Below are positions 18,537-31,100 of a DNA stretch of 44,360 bases, in pieces; position 1 is the stretch's first letter; every line of letters begins with the position of its first letter. The notes below the pieces were generated by a model. That model was not told where the DNA came from. It ran no database searches and saw nothing but the letters and a program-made list of their open reading frames with translations. A program made the position numbers and the translations under genes. The stretch is from Coemansia sp. RSA 922 (taxonomy: Eukaryota; Kickxellomycota; Kickxellomycetes; Kickxellales; Kickxellaceae), in NCBI GenBank assembly GCA_027577415.1, contig JANBQS010000053.1, forward strand, positions 1 through 44,360. The letters are read 5' to 3'.

Positions 18537-20651
18537 CTAGTCCTGGATCTCATCAATAATAGTCCGCCATATTTCAGACTTTACGCCCAAATCCTCAATA
18601 GTAGCCGGCGTCCCAATTGGGCATTCATCGACCGAGCAGCGCTCACCCGCAATATTACGCTCATGGACGGCGTCTATCATCATGCGGATCATCTTCCTCA
18701 AGATCTTGCCGCTACGGGTCTTTGGAAGCCTGTCAACAAAAACAACGTTCGCCTCGTACAGCGAGACTATAGGGCCCACACGCTCTCTGGCCAGCTTCAC
18801 TAGCTCCCGCCTGATCTGGGCCTCGGGCACGCGAGGCGGAGAGAACCGAAGTGCAGCCAGAACCATAGGCACGCGGCCCTTGATGGTGTCGGGGCGAGAG
18901 ACCACGCAGCACTCTGCGATCTCCTCATGGTTGAATATGACCTCCTCGATCGAGCTCGTAGACAGCCGATGAGCGGCGACCTTGATGACATCGTCGGTAC
19001 GCGACAGAATATGAACATAGCCGTCAGAGTCAATAGTACCTGTATCACCCGTGTCGTAGTACCCTGGGTAGCGTCTGAAATATGATTCGTAGTACCGCTG
19101 GTCGTCCTTCCACAGCGTAGTAATAAATCCAGGCGGCAGCGGCAGCTTAGCCACGATATTGCCAACTTCGTCGCGCTCCGTAAACTCTGGGTTCTCATCA
19201 ACGCCCACATCCTCGTCCAGCTCCTCCTTGACCCTGATGACGCGCAAGTCACAGCCAGGCAGCATCAGCCCAGCACTTCCGTACTTGATAGGCGCGACTT
19301 TAGTGCCGTCATCGCTCAGACCAATACAGATACCAGTCATCGGCGACCCGCTCTCAGTCTGCCACCAGTTATCGCTGACAACATTGCATACATCCCGGCC
19401 ACATGAAACAACGACCTCGTCGGCTGGTGGTTTGCGGCCAGATATAGTGGCTATCCACCAGCGGTGGATCTCGGGCGTACACCGCTCGCCGGCCAAGAAC
19501 AGGCCGCGCATATGCGTGAGGTCGTATTTGGCGCGGAATAGGCCGTCAGGGTCAGTGCGACGCAAGATGACGACGACAGTGGGAGCGCACAAAAAGACAC
19601 GCACACGGTGCTCACTGAACACGCGATAGAGCTGGCCAGCGTCGGGCGTGCCCACAGGCTTGCCTTCAAACAAGACAGTAGTCGACCCGTTGAGCAGCGG
19701 ACCGTAGGCCGCGTACGAGTGGCCCAGGGTCCATCCGAAATCACTAAACGTAAACATGGTCTCGCCAGGCTGCAGACCATACATATAGCGCTGAGCATAG
19801 AGCAAGGCCACGACGTGAGGGCCACACGGCCGCACAATGCCCTTGGGCGCACCCGTCGTACCACTGGTATACAGCATATACAGCGGGTGATTCGAATCAA
19901 CCATCTCGCAAGCAATGTCATCAGCACCCGCAGCCGCCAGAGCAAGCTCCGTATCCCAGTAGTACTCGGCTCTTTTGGGGTCCAGAGCTACGCGGAGCTG
20001 CTCGCGCTGCAAAATAATAGTAGAATGTGGACGGAACTCTGCCAACTCCAGCGCCTTATCCAAGAGCGGTTTATAAGGAATGACCTTGGACTTGCTCTCA
20101 AGACCACAGGTGTTGCTCAGTACAACGCGGGGCTGACAGTCAACGATACGCTTAGCCAACTCGGCCGGCGCAAACCCACCAAACACCACCGAGTGTATGG
20201 CGCCCAGTCTGGCACACGCCAGCATGGCAATGAGCGTTTGTGGAACCATAGCCATATAAAATAGGACAGTGTCACCGCGCTGGACGCCGTGACGTCTGAG
20301 TACATTGGTAAAGACCTTGACCTCGCGCAAGAGCTCGCTGTATGTGTACTTGCGCACCGTGTCCGTGACTGGCGAGTCGTAGATGACTGCGACCTGGTCA
20401 CCGCGCCCGCTCTCCACGTGCCGGTCGACAGCATTGTAGCATACGTTAAGCCGTCCGTCGGGGAACCAAAGTGCTTTGTGGAGCATGTCGGGCTCAGTCT
20501 TGCTGATGGCCGCCTCGGGCTTCTTGTCCCAGTCAACGAGCTCAAGCGCGTGTCGTAGCCAGAACCCTTGAGGGTCCTTGAGTGACTCTCGGTGAGCGCC
20601 CTGTTGCAACGTCTCTGCCCCCTGGACCATATCGGACACTTGAACTGTCAT
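18537..20651 (-). CDS. ACSS3/PrpE-type short-chain acyl-CoA synthetase, copy 1
   Basis: 704 residues, complete, from ATG at 20651. An ANL-superfamily adenylating enzyme: P-loop Y-T-S-G-T-T-G-A-P-K-G at 261-271, D-N-W-W-Q-T-E-S-G at 427-435, the hinge region Y-Y-D-T-G-D-T-G at 531-538, and the catalytic lysine in P-K-T-R-S-G-K (Lys649). The stretch G-H-S-Y-x-x-Y-G-P-L-L-x-G ... E-G-K-P-V-G-T-P-D-A-G is the pattern I associate with human ACSS3 and bacterial propionyl-CoA synthetases rather than with Acs1/2 or acetoacetyl-CoA synthetase. It makes acyl-CoA from a short-chain acid (probably propionate or acetate), ATP and CoA. No clear mitochondrial presequence is seen. A close paralogue lies at 43725-44360. 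Confidence 0.87.
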   Translation of the reverse strand: MTVQVSDMVQGAETLQQGAHRESLKDPQGFWLRHALELVDWDKKPEAAISKTEPDMLHKALWFPDGRLNVCYNAVDRHVESGRGDQVAVIYDSPVTDTVRKYTYSELLREVKVFTNVLRRHGVQRGDTVLFYMAMVPQTLIAMLACARLGAIHSVVFGGFAPAELAKRIVDCQPRVVLSNTCGLESKSKVIPYKPLLDKALELAEFRPHSTIILQREQLRVALDPKRAEYYWDTELALAAAGADDIACEMVDSNHPLYMLYTSGTTGAPKGIVRPCGPHVVALLYAQRYMYGLQPGETMFTFSDFGWTLGHSYAAYGPLLNGSTTVLFEGKPVGTPDAGQLYRVFSEHRVRVFLCAPTVVVILRRTDPDGLFRAKYDLTHMRGLFLAGERCTPEIHRWWIATISGRKPPADEVVVSCGRDVCNVVSDNWWQTESGSPMTGICIGLSDDGTKVAPIKYGSAGLMLPGCDLRVIRVKEELDEDVGVDENPEFTERDEVGNIVAKLPLPPGFITTLWKDDQRYYESYFRRYPGYYDTGDTGTIDSDGYVHILSRTDDVIKVAAHRLSTSSIEEVIFNHEEIAECCVVSRPDTIKGRVPMVLAALRFSPPRVPEAQIRRELVKLARERVGPIVSLYEANVVFVDRLPKTRSGKILRKMIRMMIDAVHERNIAGERCSVDECPIGTPATIEDLGVKSEIWRTIIDEIQD

Positions 20652-21332
20652 AAGCTGAAAAAATACAAAGGTTAAAAAATGCTAGTGTTTGCTGAGAGTG
20701 CCTGATAAAGGAAATGGAGAATGTGATGAAGAAAGAGGGGAAATGGCAGTGATGTCAGGGGGGACTAACAAAAACCCAGGGAATAGTAAACCCGAAAAGC
20801 CGCTGCAGGTCAAAATACGCTCTAGCTACTCTCTTGCATGCGTTCTAGTAAATAAAAACTATCACTCCTCCGCCAGGAATGTAATGGTGACTTGATTGGG
20901 GAGAGTACCTAGCGGGAGAGGAGGCTTGTTTTGTTTCTTTCTCGAACAATTCAAGCTCAGCATGGCCTTGTCCAGAAATGAGAAGGCAATTTAAAAAGAG
21001 TGGCGGGATTGACGCTGCCATCCATACGTGCATTTATTTGAGCGCCCCAGAATGAAAAATGGTGGCGTCACCATCTCTATTCACACTGCGCCACCTCAAA
21101 CTAATAGGTTGTTAAAGTTGTATTTTAGTACACAGGCGCTATGTGACGTTTGTCATGAATCCCTTAGCGTATCTTAAAAGTTCAAGGTTTTGGTGTACGA
21201 CAAACACCTGCCAGCTTTAGCACTACTAACATCAGGTCAAATAGAGAAGAATATTGTACAACTATTATTAAATACCATGTTGCTTTAGATTGAAGGAGAG
21301 TAGACAGGTGCAATCAATGTAAAAAGCATACC

Positions 21333-21360
21333 TTGAATGGTGATGATGACAACCATTCAA
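21333..21360. repeat. inverted repeat TTGAATGGT/ACCATTCAA
   Basis: Perfect 9-bp arms (21333-21341 and 21352-21360) around a 10-base loop. Could form a hairpin; no poly-T or gene end makes it an obvious terminator. Confidence 0.45.
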
Positions 21361-21446
21361 AGCAAGGGCAGTAATAATAAGGTATTTATATTGTGGTCTA
21401 AGCCGCAACACTTGTCCTGGACCGCCGATTAGGTAATCACGATTAG

Positions 21447-21629
21447 TTCTACGTGACAGTGAAGCTATTGGATATCCGAAGAGCTATTCTTGTTGCCCTT
21501 GCAGAACAGGGACATTCTGAAGCTACCCTAGCCTATACTCTAAATGTGGATTATGATGACCTCTGTATTGGTCTCTATGAAGATTTCAAGGAGAAGGGAT
21601 TGGACTGGTGCACTGTCACGCAGACCTAA
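21447..21629 (+). pseudogene. orphan coding fragment, about 60 codons
   Basis: An open stretch bounded by TAG (21444-21446) and TAA (21627-21629). It has no ATG in its first 30 codons but a protein-like composition (for example D-I-R-R-A-I-L-V-A-L-A-E-Q-G and D-F-K-E-K-G-L-D-W). The TAG could also be a splice acceptor. No partner exon or family is recognised, so a gene relic is the more cautious reading. Confidence 0.3.
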
Positions 21630-22189
21630 TCATAGGTTAAGCCATGCCACTTGCTGCAATATTGTGCGTGTTTAAGTAGTACCTATAGTCATAAAGCCAG
21701 AATTGAACTCTCTGTCCTCTCTTTAGTGTCGGTTGACCAATTTTCACCCCTGAGATATATATTAGCAGTCCTTTTACTACAGTGCTCACTATCAAGTGTA
21801 CCTTCAATTAGTCATTATATGAACTAGTAGTATATACTTTTCAGGCAATTTTAGAAATAAATCATTTAACCCAGAGTGAACCAAACAAGATAAATAGCTG
21901 ACAAAGGAAGGACTGTTGGCATTAGTTGAGTTGCTGGCTTAGACTGATGAATCAATCCAAAAAAAATTGCTTTTTGGGAAGTAGAATAAAAGAGAATCAC
22001 TTCCAACAGAGGAGTATGCCCAAAGAGGGTGGTATACAATATCGAACAATACGCGTTTCAAGCGAGTTGCATCAGTCTCACATCTCAGGGCCATAGCATA
22101 TGATGGTCGAGTACCTTGGAAATAATAAATCAGTTTGTTCTCATATACTCGACATTGTCCAACAATATTAAATTATCAAAAAAAAAAAG

Positions 22190-25100
22190 TTACTGTGGTG
22201 CCTCATTACGAGAAGTATGTCCTCTCCTCACAATAGTGCGGACCTTTTTGCGTGACAATTCAGTAGTACGTTCTTGGCGCTTCCTACGAGTAGCCTCGTG
22301 TTTACGGATTTTGTTCTTTGCATGTTGCTCAGGATCGATAACAGCCAACTGCCTACGCTGCTCACGGCGCTGATTACGCAAGTCTCCGACATGTCGCTGG
22401 ATCTTACCAAGCACCGCCGAAAACGCCGTAACTCCGACGCGATTTTGCGCCAGTCGGATGACCTCTCCAGCCAAAGCCTTTATCTCTTCCAGCTGCTCTG
22501 CGGGCGACTTGACAGTGCCGTTGGGCAATGTCACAGGGTAGCTGGGAGCCTGACTACTGTCCTCCGACGTACGGTACAAGGGTGAGGCCATGGGCATCAT
22601 GTATGATGACTGGCGGAGCAAAGCAGGTGGCACTAGTGCGATAATTGCAGCAAACCAGCGGAAGCTATATGTGCGCTTCTCTATAGTTCCACGACCACGG
22701 ATAATCTCTGTGCGAGCTAGTCGGCCAACACGATTGATGAGCCAGATTAGGCAACGTTCCTTGGGCAGACGCTTGAAACCATCGTCCTCATCCTCAGCAG
22801 CTTCGACCTCCTCTTCTTCCGCGTCGCTGGTAGCATCGCTCTCGTTGTCAGAATCGGCTTCTTCCTCCACAGCCTCTACTGCTTCGGCCGCTTCGTCTAC
22901 GGGCACTGCGGTCAGGAAGCAGCGTGCAACAAAATAGAGGTTCTTAACCACTTGGTTACCGAGCTCTGCCGACAAGAACCGACTGTTGAGCTGTACCATC
23001 AGGCCATGTACCAAATCGCGCAGCCTCTGCACAGACATAAGCACAAACCGAGGCGAGCCGCGGTGCACTGTCACTTCCCATTCTTCCACGACAGCTGTGT
23101 CCTCATTCTGCTGCGCTTCAGCCTCCGCTTCGAGCATCCACGAGGGATCAGCACTGGCCACGTAAAGGCCAATCAACCGGGCCGCCGCCAGTCTCACCCA
23201 GGAATGTGGGTGAGTAAGATGGCGCACAGCCAAGAGCCAGATCCTCGATCCATTAGCATCGCCCATAGCGCGCTGCGGGGACGCCGACACGTATCTTCCA
23301 AACGTATTGAGCGCCATATACGCCGTCTCCCAGTATGCCAGTGCCTTGTCCTGGGGATTGCCGCCACTATGCAAGTTCGCTGCGATTTTCTCCAAATCGC
23401 CCGCCGCCGCTTGCTGACCAGCATTGAGCTGGGCCTCGGCCTGTTTCCACGTCTTCAGCGACACGCTCAACGCGGAGTCGACAGCCGCCAGGAACGCAGG
23501 CACGCGCTTCGCGAATCGGTCGCCAAGAGGCTCAATAATGATACCGTAGCATTGGAGAGCAGCACGTCCCAGTTCGCGCATCTTTTGCTGCTTGATAATC
23601 GCCGCCTTGGTCGCCTTTTCATTCAACTCAGAGTCGATAGCTAGCACGCTATTGGCAGTACCTGCTGACCACTGGTCCAGCAGGATCCACGCGCGTTGGA
23701 GTCGAGGCTGGTCGAAGCGCACGATAAGTTCGGGGAGCAAGTGTGCTGCCATCTCGCGACACTTGGAGCTATCATCTTTGGCGATAATTAGGACCAATCC
23801 CAAGAAGAACGGCTCTGCGGCGTTAGGCAGCAGCACCTCATCTGCGAATCGGTTGACAATGACGCTCATAATCTCTAGGGCGCTCGTACGTCCGCTCTCA
23901 AATACATAGCCGCTGGCGTTCTGCACGATAAACGTCATGGCGTTCGTTAGGCGCCGCTCACCCAAGGGGTAGTCCATAAGGAACTGGAACCATGTTAGGC
24001 GGCAGATCTCGCGCATATTGGCAGTCTGCGCGGTGATCATCAGTTCGCGGATGCCGTCCAACAAAGTGTAAAGGCTATCCACCGCCATGCGTCGCGTCAA
24101 AATGGCGCGAATCAGACTGAACGCAGTAGCCTGTCGTTCGGGTTCCTCCAGATCAGGTCGGATAAAGTCAATGAGGTCCCGCAACTGCGTCCCGTCAAGC
24201 AGAGACTTGGTCCCCGACGACGACGTTGTTGGAGGCTTTTTGTCCTTGGCAGCAGGCACCACGGTGTCTTCCATAACGGGCAGAGAATAGCCCTCCATGA
24301 GCTGTTCAGCGTTCTTCGAGCGCAACAACGAGGCCAACAGCTTGAAGCAGTTCTGGATCATATCTGAGTGAGTGTTCGACGCCTGATGGAACAAAGTGAA
24401 CAGGCGCTTAATGACGACAGGAATACCCTCCAGCACCGAGGGCAATGGCAAGCGCACCAACACGGCCCAGATCTTGCAGCACTGCGAGATAACCGAGTTG
24501 TACCTAGAGTACAGCCCGTTGCCAGTCAGATCGACGAACGGGTCGAGCAATCCCAGGACCTCGGCATTATCAGTGTCAAAGCGACTGCGCCGGAGTCCAT
24601 GATACACGACCTCCAATCCAAAGTGCACAAAAATATGAGCATTGGCTTGCAAGTAGTCGCGCTTGGGTCCGACGTCTGTGCGCTTCATGTGGACAGTCAC
24701 TTCATCGTCGCCCGTAACGCGCAGCCGCTTCTGGAGCTCAGCTTCCTCGTGGCTCTTTAGCGTATCTTTGGCAGTCTTGGTCGACAGAGTCAGGTACTGG
24801 TTGATAATGCCGTGGCTGAACATAAGCACAGTCTTGGTGTTATAAGACTGGTTCCGACTCAGACCCCGACTGATACGATGCAACACGCCCTCGACAGCCT
24901 TTGTGCGCTTGGGCGTATCGGTCTCGCGCAGGATATCGCGTAATGGCGCCAGCAACACGCGCACGTTGTCGAACGACCCAATAGTTGCCAGCATCTCAAA
25001 GCAGTCAGCGCCATGATGTACCTTGGCCTCCTTGATCTTTGTCGTCCAACCCTCAGCGTCCTTCTCATCGGCAATAACGCCAAACACGTCTTGCATTAGT

Positions 25101-28100
25101 ATGCCGACAATGGGCTCGACGGTGTAGTCCAGATCGCCAACCTTGGAGATGGTCATCATTTCCTTGAGCAACACAAAGATCGTGTAACTGAGGATATGCA
25201 TCTGCGGACCGCGCGACAAACTGGCTGTCAGCTCCTTGACGATAAAGCCAAAGTAGGACGGACCGAGGAATCGTCCGATGCGCACCAAAGTGTCGCGAGT
25301 CGCATTACGTGCCGACTGTGCCTTGGAGCGCAGCATGTTGCAGATCGTCGTCAATATGCCTGGTAGCTGCGAGGTCATCGTCTGAGGCGGCAACGCAGTG
25401 AGCACTCGCACTACAGACATGGCCACAGGCGCACGAAGAGCCAAGTTGTCGTCATTCGTGTCACTGAGCTTCTTCCTGAGCGCAGGCAACAGCTTGTGCA
25501 CAATGGTTTCGTGGATACGCTCAGCCTGGAGCTCGTTCGCACGCTCAGCGCTGATTCCAGCATCCACTGGCTCCGCATCCTCTTGCTCAGCCTCTTCGTC
25601 ATCATCCTCTGGCTCCGCGGCAACAGTGGGCGGTGCCACGTTGCTTACTAGGCGACCCTGGCTGTCTACTTTGACTTGGCGCAAATCAAAGTGGAAGTTG
25701 TCCATAAACGCCAGAATGAGACGAGTCAGGCGCTTCTCCAGCTTGGGCATCTTCTTCACAAGGCCCAAGTACCGGTTCAAGGCGCTCGAGTACTGCGTCC
25801 AGGGCAACACGGACCCCAGTGCGCCGATCGCGTAAATGGCGTCGTTAGCCAGCTCGTGGTGCACGCTGCCATCCTCGTTCAACACCCAGTGCTCGAACAA
25901 GGGGATGATCAGGTCACGGATGTTGGCTGGCGACAATACCATATCCTGCTGCCCGCTGGTAAAGTTCAGCGGGCTGATAGCCTGGAGACTAGACTTGGGA
26001 GTCTTGACCGAGCCCTTAGACTGCTCAGTCTCTTCCTCATCGTCGTCGTCCGAAGCTTGACCCACATTTTCGGCGTCATTCTCGTCATCGACTTCCATTT
26101 GCTCAGGGGCGGCCTGGATGCTGTCAACCACAAGGGCGCGGAAGCGACGCAGGGCGCGCTGGCGACGATGCTGTTGGATATGGACCAAGTTATAAAAGAA
26201 GTTGGCTTCTTCATCCGCATTATCCAGCTTCATCAAGTCACGCAACTGGGTGAAATACGGTCCACACTCACGAACAGCCTTGCGCAAGACGCCGAGGAAC
26301 TCTGCACGCACTGGCTCGTGCTTTGACGTAAACGCATGTTTGACGGCAGGCATCACAATGGACGTGAGACCACGACCCAGCAACATGGTCTCGGTGGTAT
26401 CGGGTTCGCTCTGGCACGCTTGCGAAACGCGAGTTATGTAGCGGGAAAGACCGTAGGCGGCGTTGGAGCGGATAGAGAGCTCATCGTGGTCCTGCGCAAA
26501 ATACTTGAGGTTGTAGAGCACGGGTATCCAGGCCTGGGCATCGAGGAGATCGGGTCTGCTCCACATATCCTCATTCAGCTTGGCGTATGCCGCCAACCGG
26601 CGTTCAAAATCGGGCTCGCTCAGCCGTTCAGTCGAGTACGAGTTGATGCCCTCGACAATAGCAGCCGCGTTTTGCAATGGCGTTACTCCATGGCCCTGCC
26701 TAATGCCGGCCAAAAGCACCAAAATCTGCGACAAAGTAGCGCGAGCAGTATCCAAGCGAATACGGCCAAACGCCGACGACACTGCCTCCAAGTACACAGC
26801 AAACAGCTTTTGCTGCTCATCGGCAGTCAGTCCAGCATCCTGATTGCTGAGTACCAAGGGCACGAAGCGAAGCATGACTTTGAGCACGTCGTTCTTGGTA
26901 CGCTCAGGCACAGTGCGGTTGGGACGCTTCAGGATCGGCAGCAAGATGTCTAGCAGCGCCTTGGCATCCCGACCCTGCTTGGTAGCGTACTCGGCCACGC
27001 GCGAGAGGATATGGATCTGGCGCATCGCCTGCGTGGTAGCACTGCTAGGCTTTCCGGCCTGTTGCGGCTGGGTCGTCGCCAATGAGAGCATATCGCTGGT
27101 AAAGCAAGTGCGCATATGTGAGAGGATCTGCGACACATGGCTCTGAATAGTCCTACTAACCAACACAGCTCGCTCTTCGGCCTCCACCTCAGTCAACATA
27201 TGCTTCTCGACAGCATCTGCTGGGCTATAGTCCAAGAGCGTCTGGAGTACGTCCAGCACCAAAGACACGACGCTGGAGTGGGCGGTAGGCACAGCCAAGA
27301 TGCCAAGCAGCATCTTGAAGGCCAGTGGATTATAGTTGACCAAGTAGGGGAAATACCTGGGACTCAGCGACCAAGACCGCAAAAGCAAAAGGAGTGCAGA
27401 GCTGTTCTGTGTGTTCTCGTACGTCAGGCTGTCGATACGCGGGTCGACGACTTGCTCGTAGATGCACGCGACATAGGGAGCAAAGTCGAACTGAGGCGGC
27501 TGCAATTCAAACATCTTGGCCAGGCACTTGACTGCCATCTGACGGATATTGCGAGCGCTGTCCCTACGGCGCTTGATGCTTCCTAGCGTCATGCGGTCAG
27601 AATCATCTTCCTCTTCATCGTCGTTGACTGCAACATCGTCCTCATCGTCGCTCTCCTCAGCGGCGACTACAGCATCGACCTCTGCCTCCTCGGCATCGTC
27701 AACCGCCATACTGTCTTCGGCACGGCGAGTACTGGCAAGCTCGCGAAGGTCATCGCTAGCGGCATCAAACTCGCGCTGCGCACACCCAATGGAGCTCAGT
27801 ATAATCACAAGGGTCTCGTGGAACACTGGCGTAGCCTTGTACCCGAGCTGTCTAACCATGTCCAAGAACAAGTGGAAGTACGACGACTGCGCCTTTGTCG
27901 ACACACGCTTCATAGCATCCACTGCTCCCAGAGACAAGCCCACAGACGAATCGCTGTCGCTGTCAACATCCATTCCGCTCTTCGCATCGGCGGCGGAGAG
28001 CGAGAGCAGCTCATCGACGAGACGATCTCTGGGCGTGGCAGCGGCAAGAACTTCGTCGAATGAATCAAGGCCGATAAACACAAAGGAGCGCAACTCAGCG

Positions 28101-31100
28101 GGCGTAATTCCAGCCATGGCGTTGAAAATAGCCATGCGCCGAGTCTTCATCCCGTCCTTCCGCGACGACTTGCCGTTGCGTGCCACCATCTGGCCATGCA
28201 GCAATCGGAATGCCACTGGCAGCAGCCGGTCTCTGTGCACAGAGTTGATGGACTCGCCGTCGACAGCCAAATTGAACGTTTTGAGCTCGTCGCGGAACCG
28301 CTTATCATCGACCAAGTTGCGCAAGTTGTCGGCGTATGGCACCAGGTCGGGCTCACGCCACGCCAAGATGCAGTCAAGGGCCTGGCGCTGCACTGAGGTA
28401 TCGCCCCGAGAGAGCAGGCGCTGGAAGAGCGAGTACAGGGTCTCCGACTTGTACAACGCGCTTGGGTTGCGGAACTTGGCAAACAGGCCCAGCCAGAGGA
28501 CACTCAGCGCATCAGTGGTACGGCGGCTACGCGATGTCAGCAGTCCTCGGCTCTGCTCAGAGTAAAAGCCCGCCATACCAGCGTCAAGCTCTTGAGCCTC
28601 GTCCTCCCTCAAGCGGAACAGCGAGGTGGTCCACCCGAGATCGTACTTGACATACGCCAAAAACGTCAAAACAAGGGGCTGCGAGTTGGTCTCTGCCGCG
28701 CGAGCACCCGTGTCAGCCAACATCTTGAGCAGTTGCTTATAGACGTTATTGTAGTCGATGCGCTCAGATCCCTGAGCGTCTGCCGCAATCATCAGGTACT
28801 GCAAGCTAGCACTCAGAGCGGCACCACCACTGCCAGTGAACTGCGCTAGATCGGCGTCAAGCACCCGGTCGAGTCGCGCGAGGCTGGGGCATTCCATCGC
28901 AAAGCCCTCAAGTTTAGGCTGAGACGTCAGCGCGCCTACCGAGGCCCATTCAGCCTGGCGTTCACTGAGCCATGTTTTGGCCTCGGGAGTCATGCCAGTC
29001 TCTACCAGTAGTCGCTCATCGTTGAAGCGCCGCAGGGTTTGCCACACCGCCGACCACAGCAGACTGGGGTTGGCATTAGCCAGCAGCGCCAACTGCTTGT
29101 TGGTCTCCGTCCACACAAGGCTAAAGTTGACCGAGAGCTGCATTATCGCCAGATAGGGGAACACGCGGTTGTACATCTTGGGGACTCGGCCGTTCGACGA
29201 GTAGGCAGCCATACGACGCAGAGGGTTGGTCTTCTCCTTGTACGTGTCCAGTGCAGCCGGAATGCTCTCCAACTCGACGCCCAGCTGAATGATATCGCAG
29301 ACCTCGTCACTGCTGCTGTCCAGCCTGCCGCTCTTCATGCGTGGCTGCTCAAACAAGGCCAAGAACCTGAGGGTCTGTAGACGCAGGCCGGACTGGAAGC
29401 TCATCAGGTTATGCTCCAAAAGCGGCATCAGCGATTCAAGTTGGCTAAGCGACAGCGCAGCCGCTAGTTTTTGCTTGACAACAGGCGCAGCACCGTCCGC
29501 AGCTGTCAGCAGCTGAAGCGCCTCTGCAGTCTTGTGCAAGCCATCAAGGAGCGCTGGGTTGGTATGGTGCGCCGGCAGAACAGTGTCCAGCGCCAGTGTC
29601 CAAGCGCCCATCAGTCTCTCGGCTGTTTGCACCGATGCGGGGGCATTCATGGCTGCCGTAGCCTGCAGCTTCAAGGCACGTCCGAGGAGGCTGACCAGCG
29701 GATGCAGCTGGTAGTACCGGCCCCAGTACAGGCGGTCAGCTTTGGCAGTGTGCAAGCCCAAGGCATCGCTGGCCTCGTCGCCCCAGATCTCTCCGTCGCT
29801 AGGCCCCATCGCACCGCATCCAGCGGGCGCTGCTGCCACATGCTGCAAGTACGCGCTACTTTCGGCCAGCTGGGCAGTCAGCCCGGAGATCGCCGACGAC
29901 AGCTGCTCGATAAACTCATGGAGGCCGTCTAGGAGCATGCTCGTGTCGATGGACACGTGTGCGAGCATCGTGAGGATAGCGGACTTTATAGCCAGCTCGG
30001 GGACGGTAGTGGCAGAGCCAGTAGCCTGCGAAACATGGCCATCAGCGCTTGAGGCATCGCTATTACTATCGCTATTGCCATCAAAGCCGCCAAACTCGAC
30101 GCGGTCAGTGCTGGGTATAGTCAGTGTCTGCTCAGCGACCTCCTGCCAGACAACAGGCTCGTTAATCCAGTCGACCAATGCGCGAGTGACACTAGGCACG
30201 TCTTGTGGTTTGACCGAACGCCGCTTCGACGACTTTGCTTCCTTCGCAGCTGTCGTAGGAAACAACACATGGCCACGCTCAGTGACGACCGAGGACGCCA
30301 TCGCGCCCTGGGCCTTGAGCAGATCGAGCTGGAACAATTCGGCCCAGAAAAGCAACAGACCGACACGCTCCTCGGCCCACTTGGCGACTGTCAGGCGGAC
30401 CATGTAGGGCAGCATGATCTGGCACCACTGCGACCACTCCACGCGAGCCAGCGCCAATGCCATCGACAGTACGTTGCGCGTAGGCTCGACGACAAGCGCC
30501 AAATCGAGGAGGACCTTGCCGACTGTTACAAGCTCAGCTACGTTGCACTGGACCAAAAGCCCACTGAGCCATTTGATACGCTCGTGAGCCAGTATTTCGA
30601 CTATGCTGTCTCCTTCCTCCAGCAACCCCTGCGCGTCCGATTGCAGGGCTTGCGCCAACTCGAATGACTTGCGACAACGCTGGAACAATGGCTTATAGTC
30701 GCCCACGCTAGCGCCCTTACGCACAATGGTCGACATGGCCAGGAGACCCTGCAGGGCAGCAAACGGCTGAATGCGCACCGCCTCGGCCTCGGAGATGGCC
30801 CGAGCCTGTGCGTCAAACTGGTCAAACAGCACCGACCACAGCTGCTCCGAAGCCTCGCGATCCGCATGGTGCAAGCACAGCTTGAGCACTTCCGTCACCA
30901 GCACATATACGTCATTGCTTTCCAGCCGCGCCCCGGAAAACTCCTCCTTGTACAGCTCGCGCAACAACGCGACGAGCATGCCTGAAGCTCGTGAATGGAG
31001 TTGCGATTTGACGCTGCGCATACACTCAAAGAACAGCAGCGCAATGCCGTCCCTGAACCCGGCCAACTGATCTGTAGGGCACTCGACGAGGGCGTGAATA

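Larger units (their letters stand above)
20652..22189. other. 1.5-kb intergenic region
   Basis: Between the acyl-CoA synthetase start and the UTP20 stop. It contains a coding-looking fragment (21447-21629) and a perfect 9-bp inverted repeat with a 10-base loop (21333-21360). Otherwise AT-rich, without recognisable genes or RNA. Confidence 0.5.

Noticed and set aside
27549..28565. 338-codon + strand frame
   Set aside because: Antisense to UTP20; its Ser/Arg-rich sequence mirrors the acidic tracts on the true coding strand.
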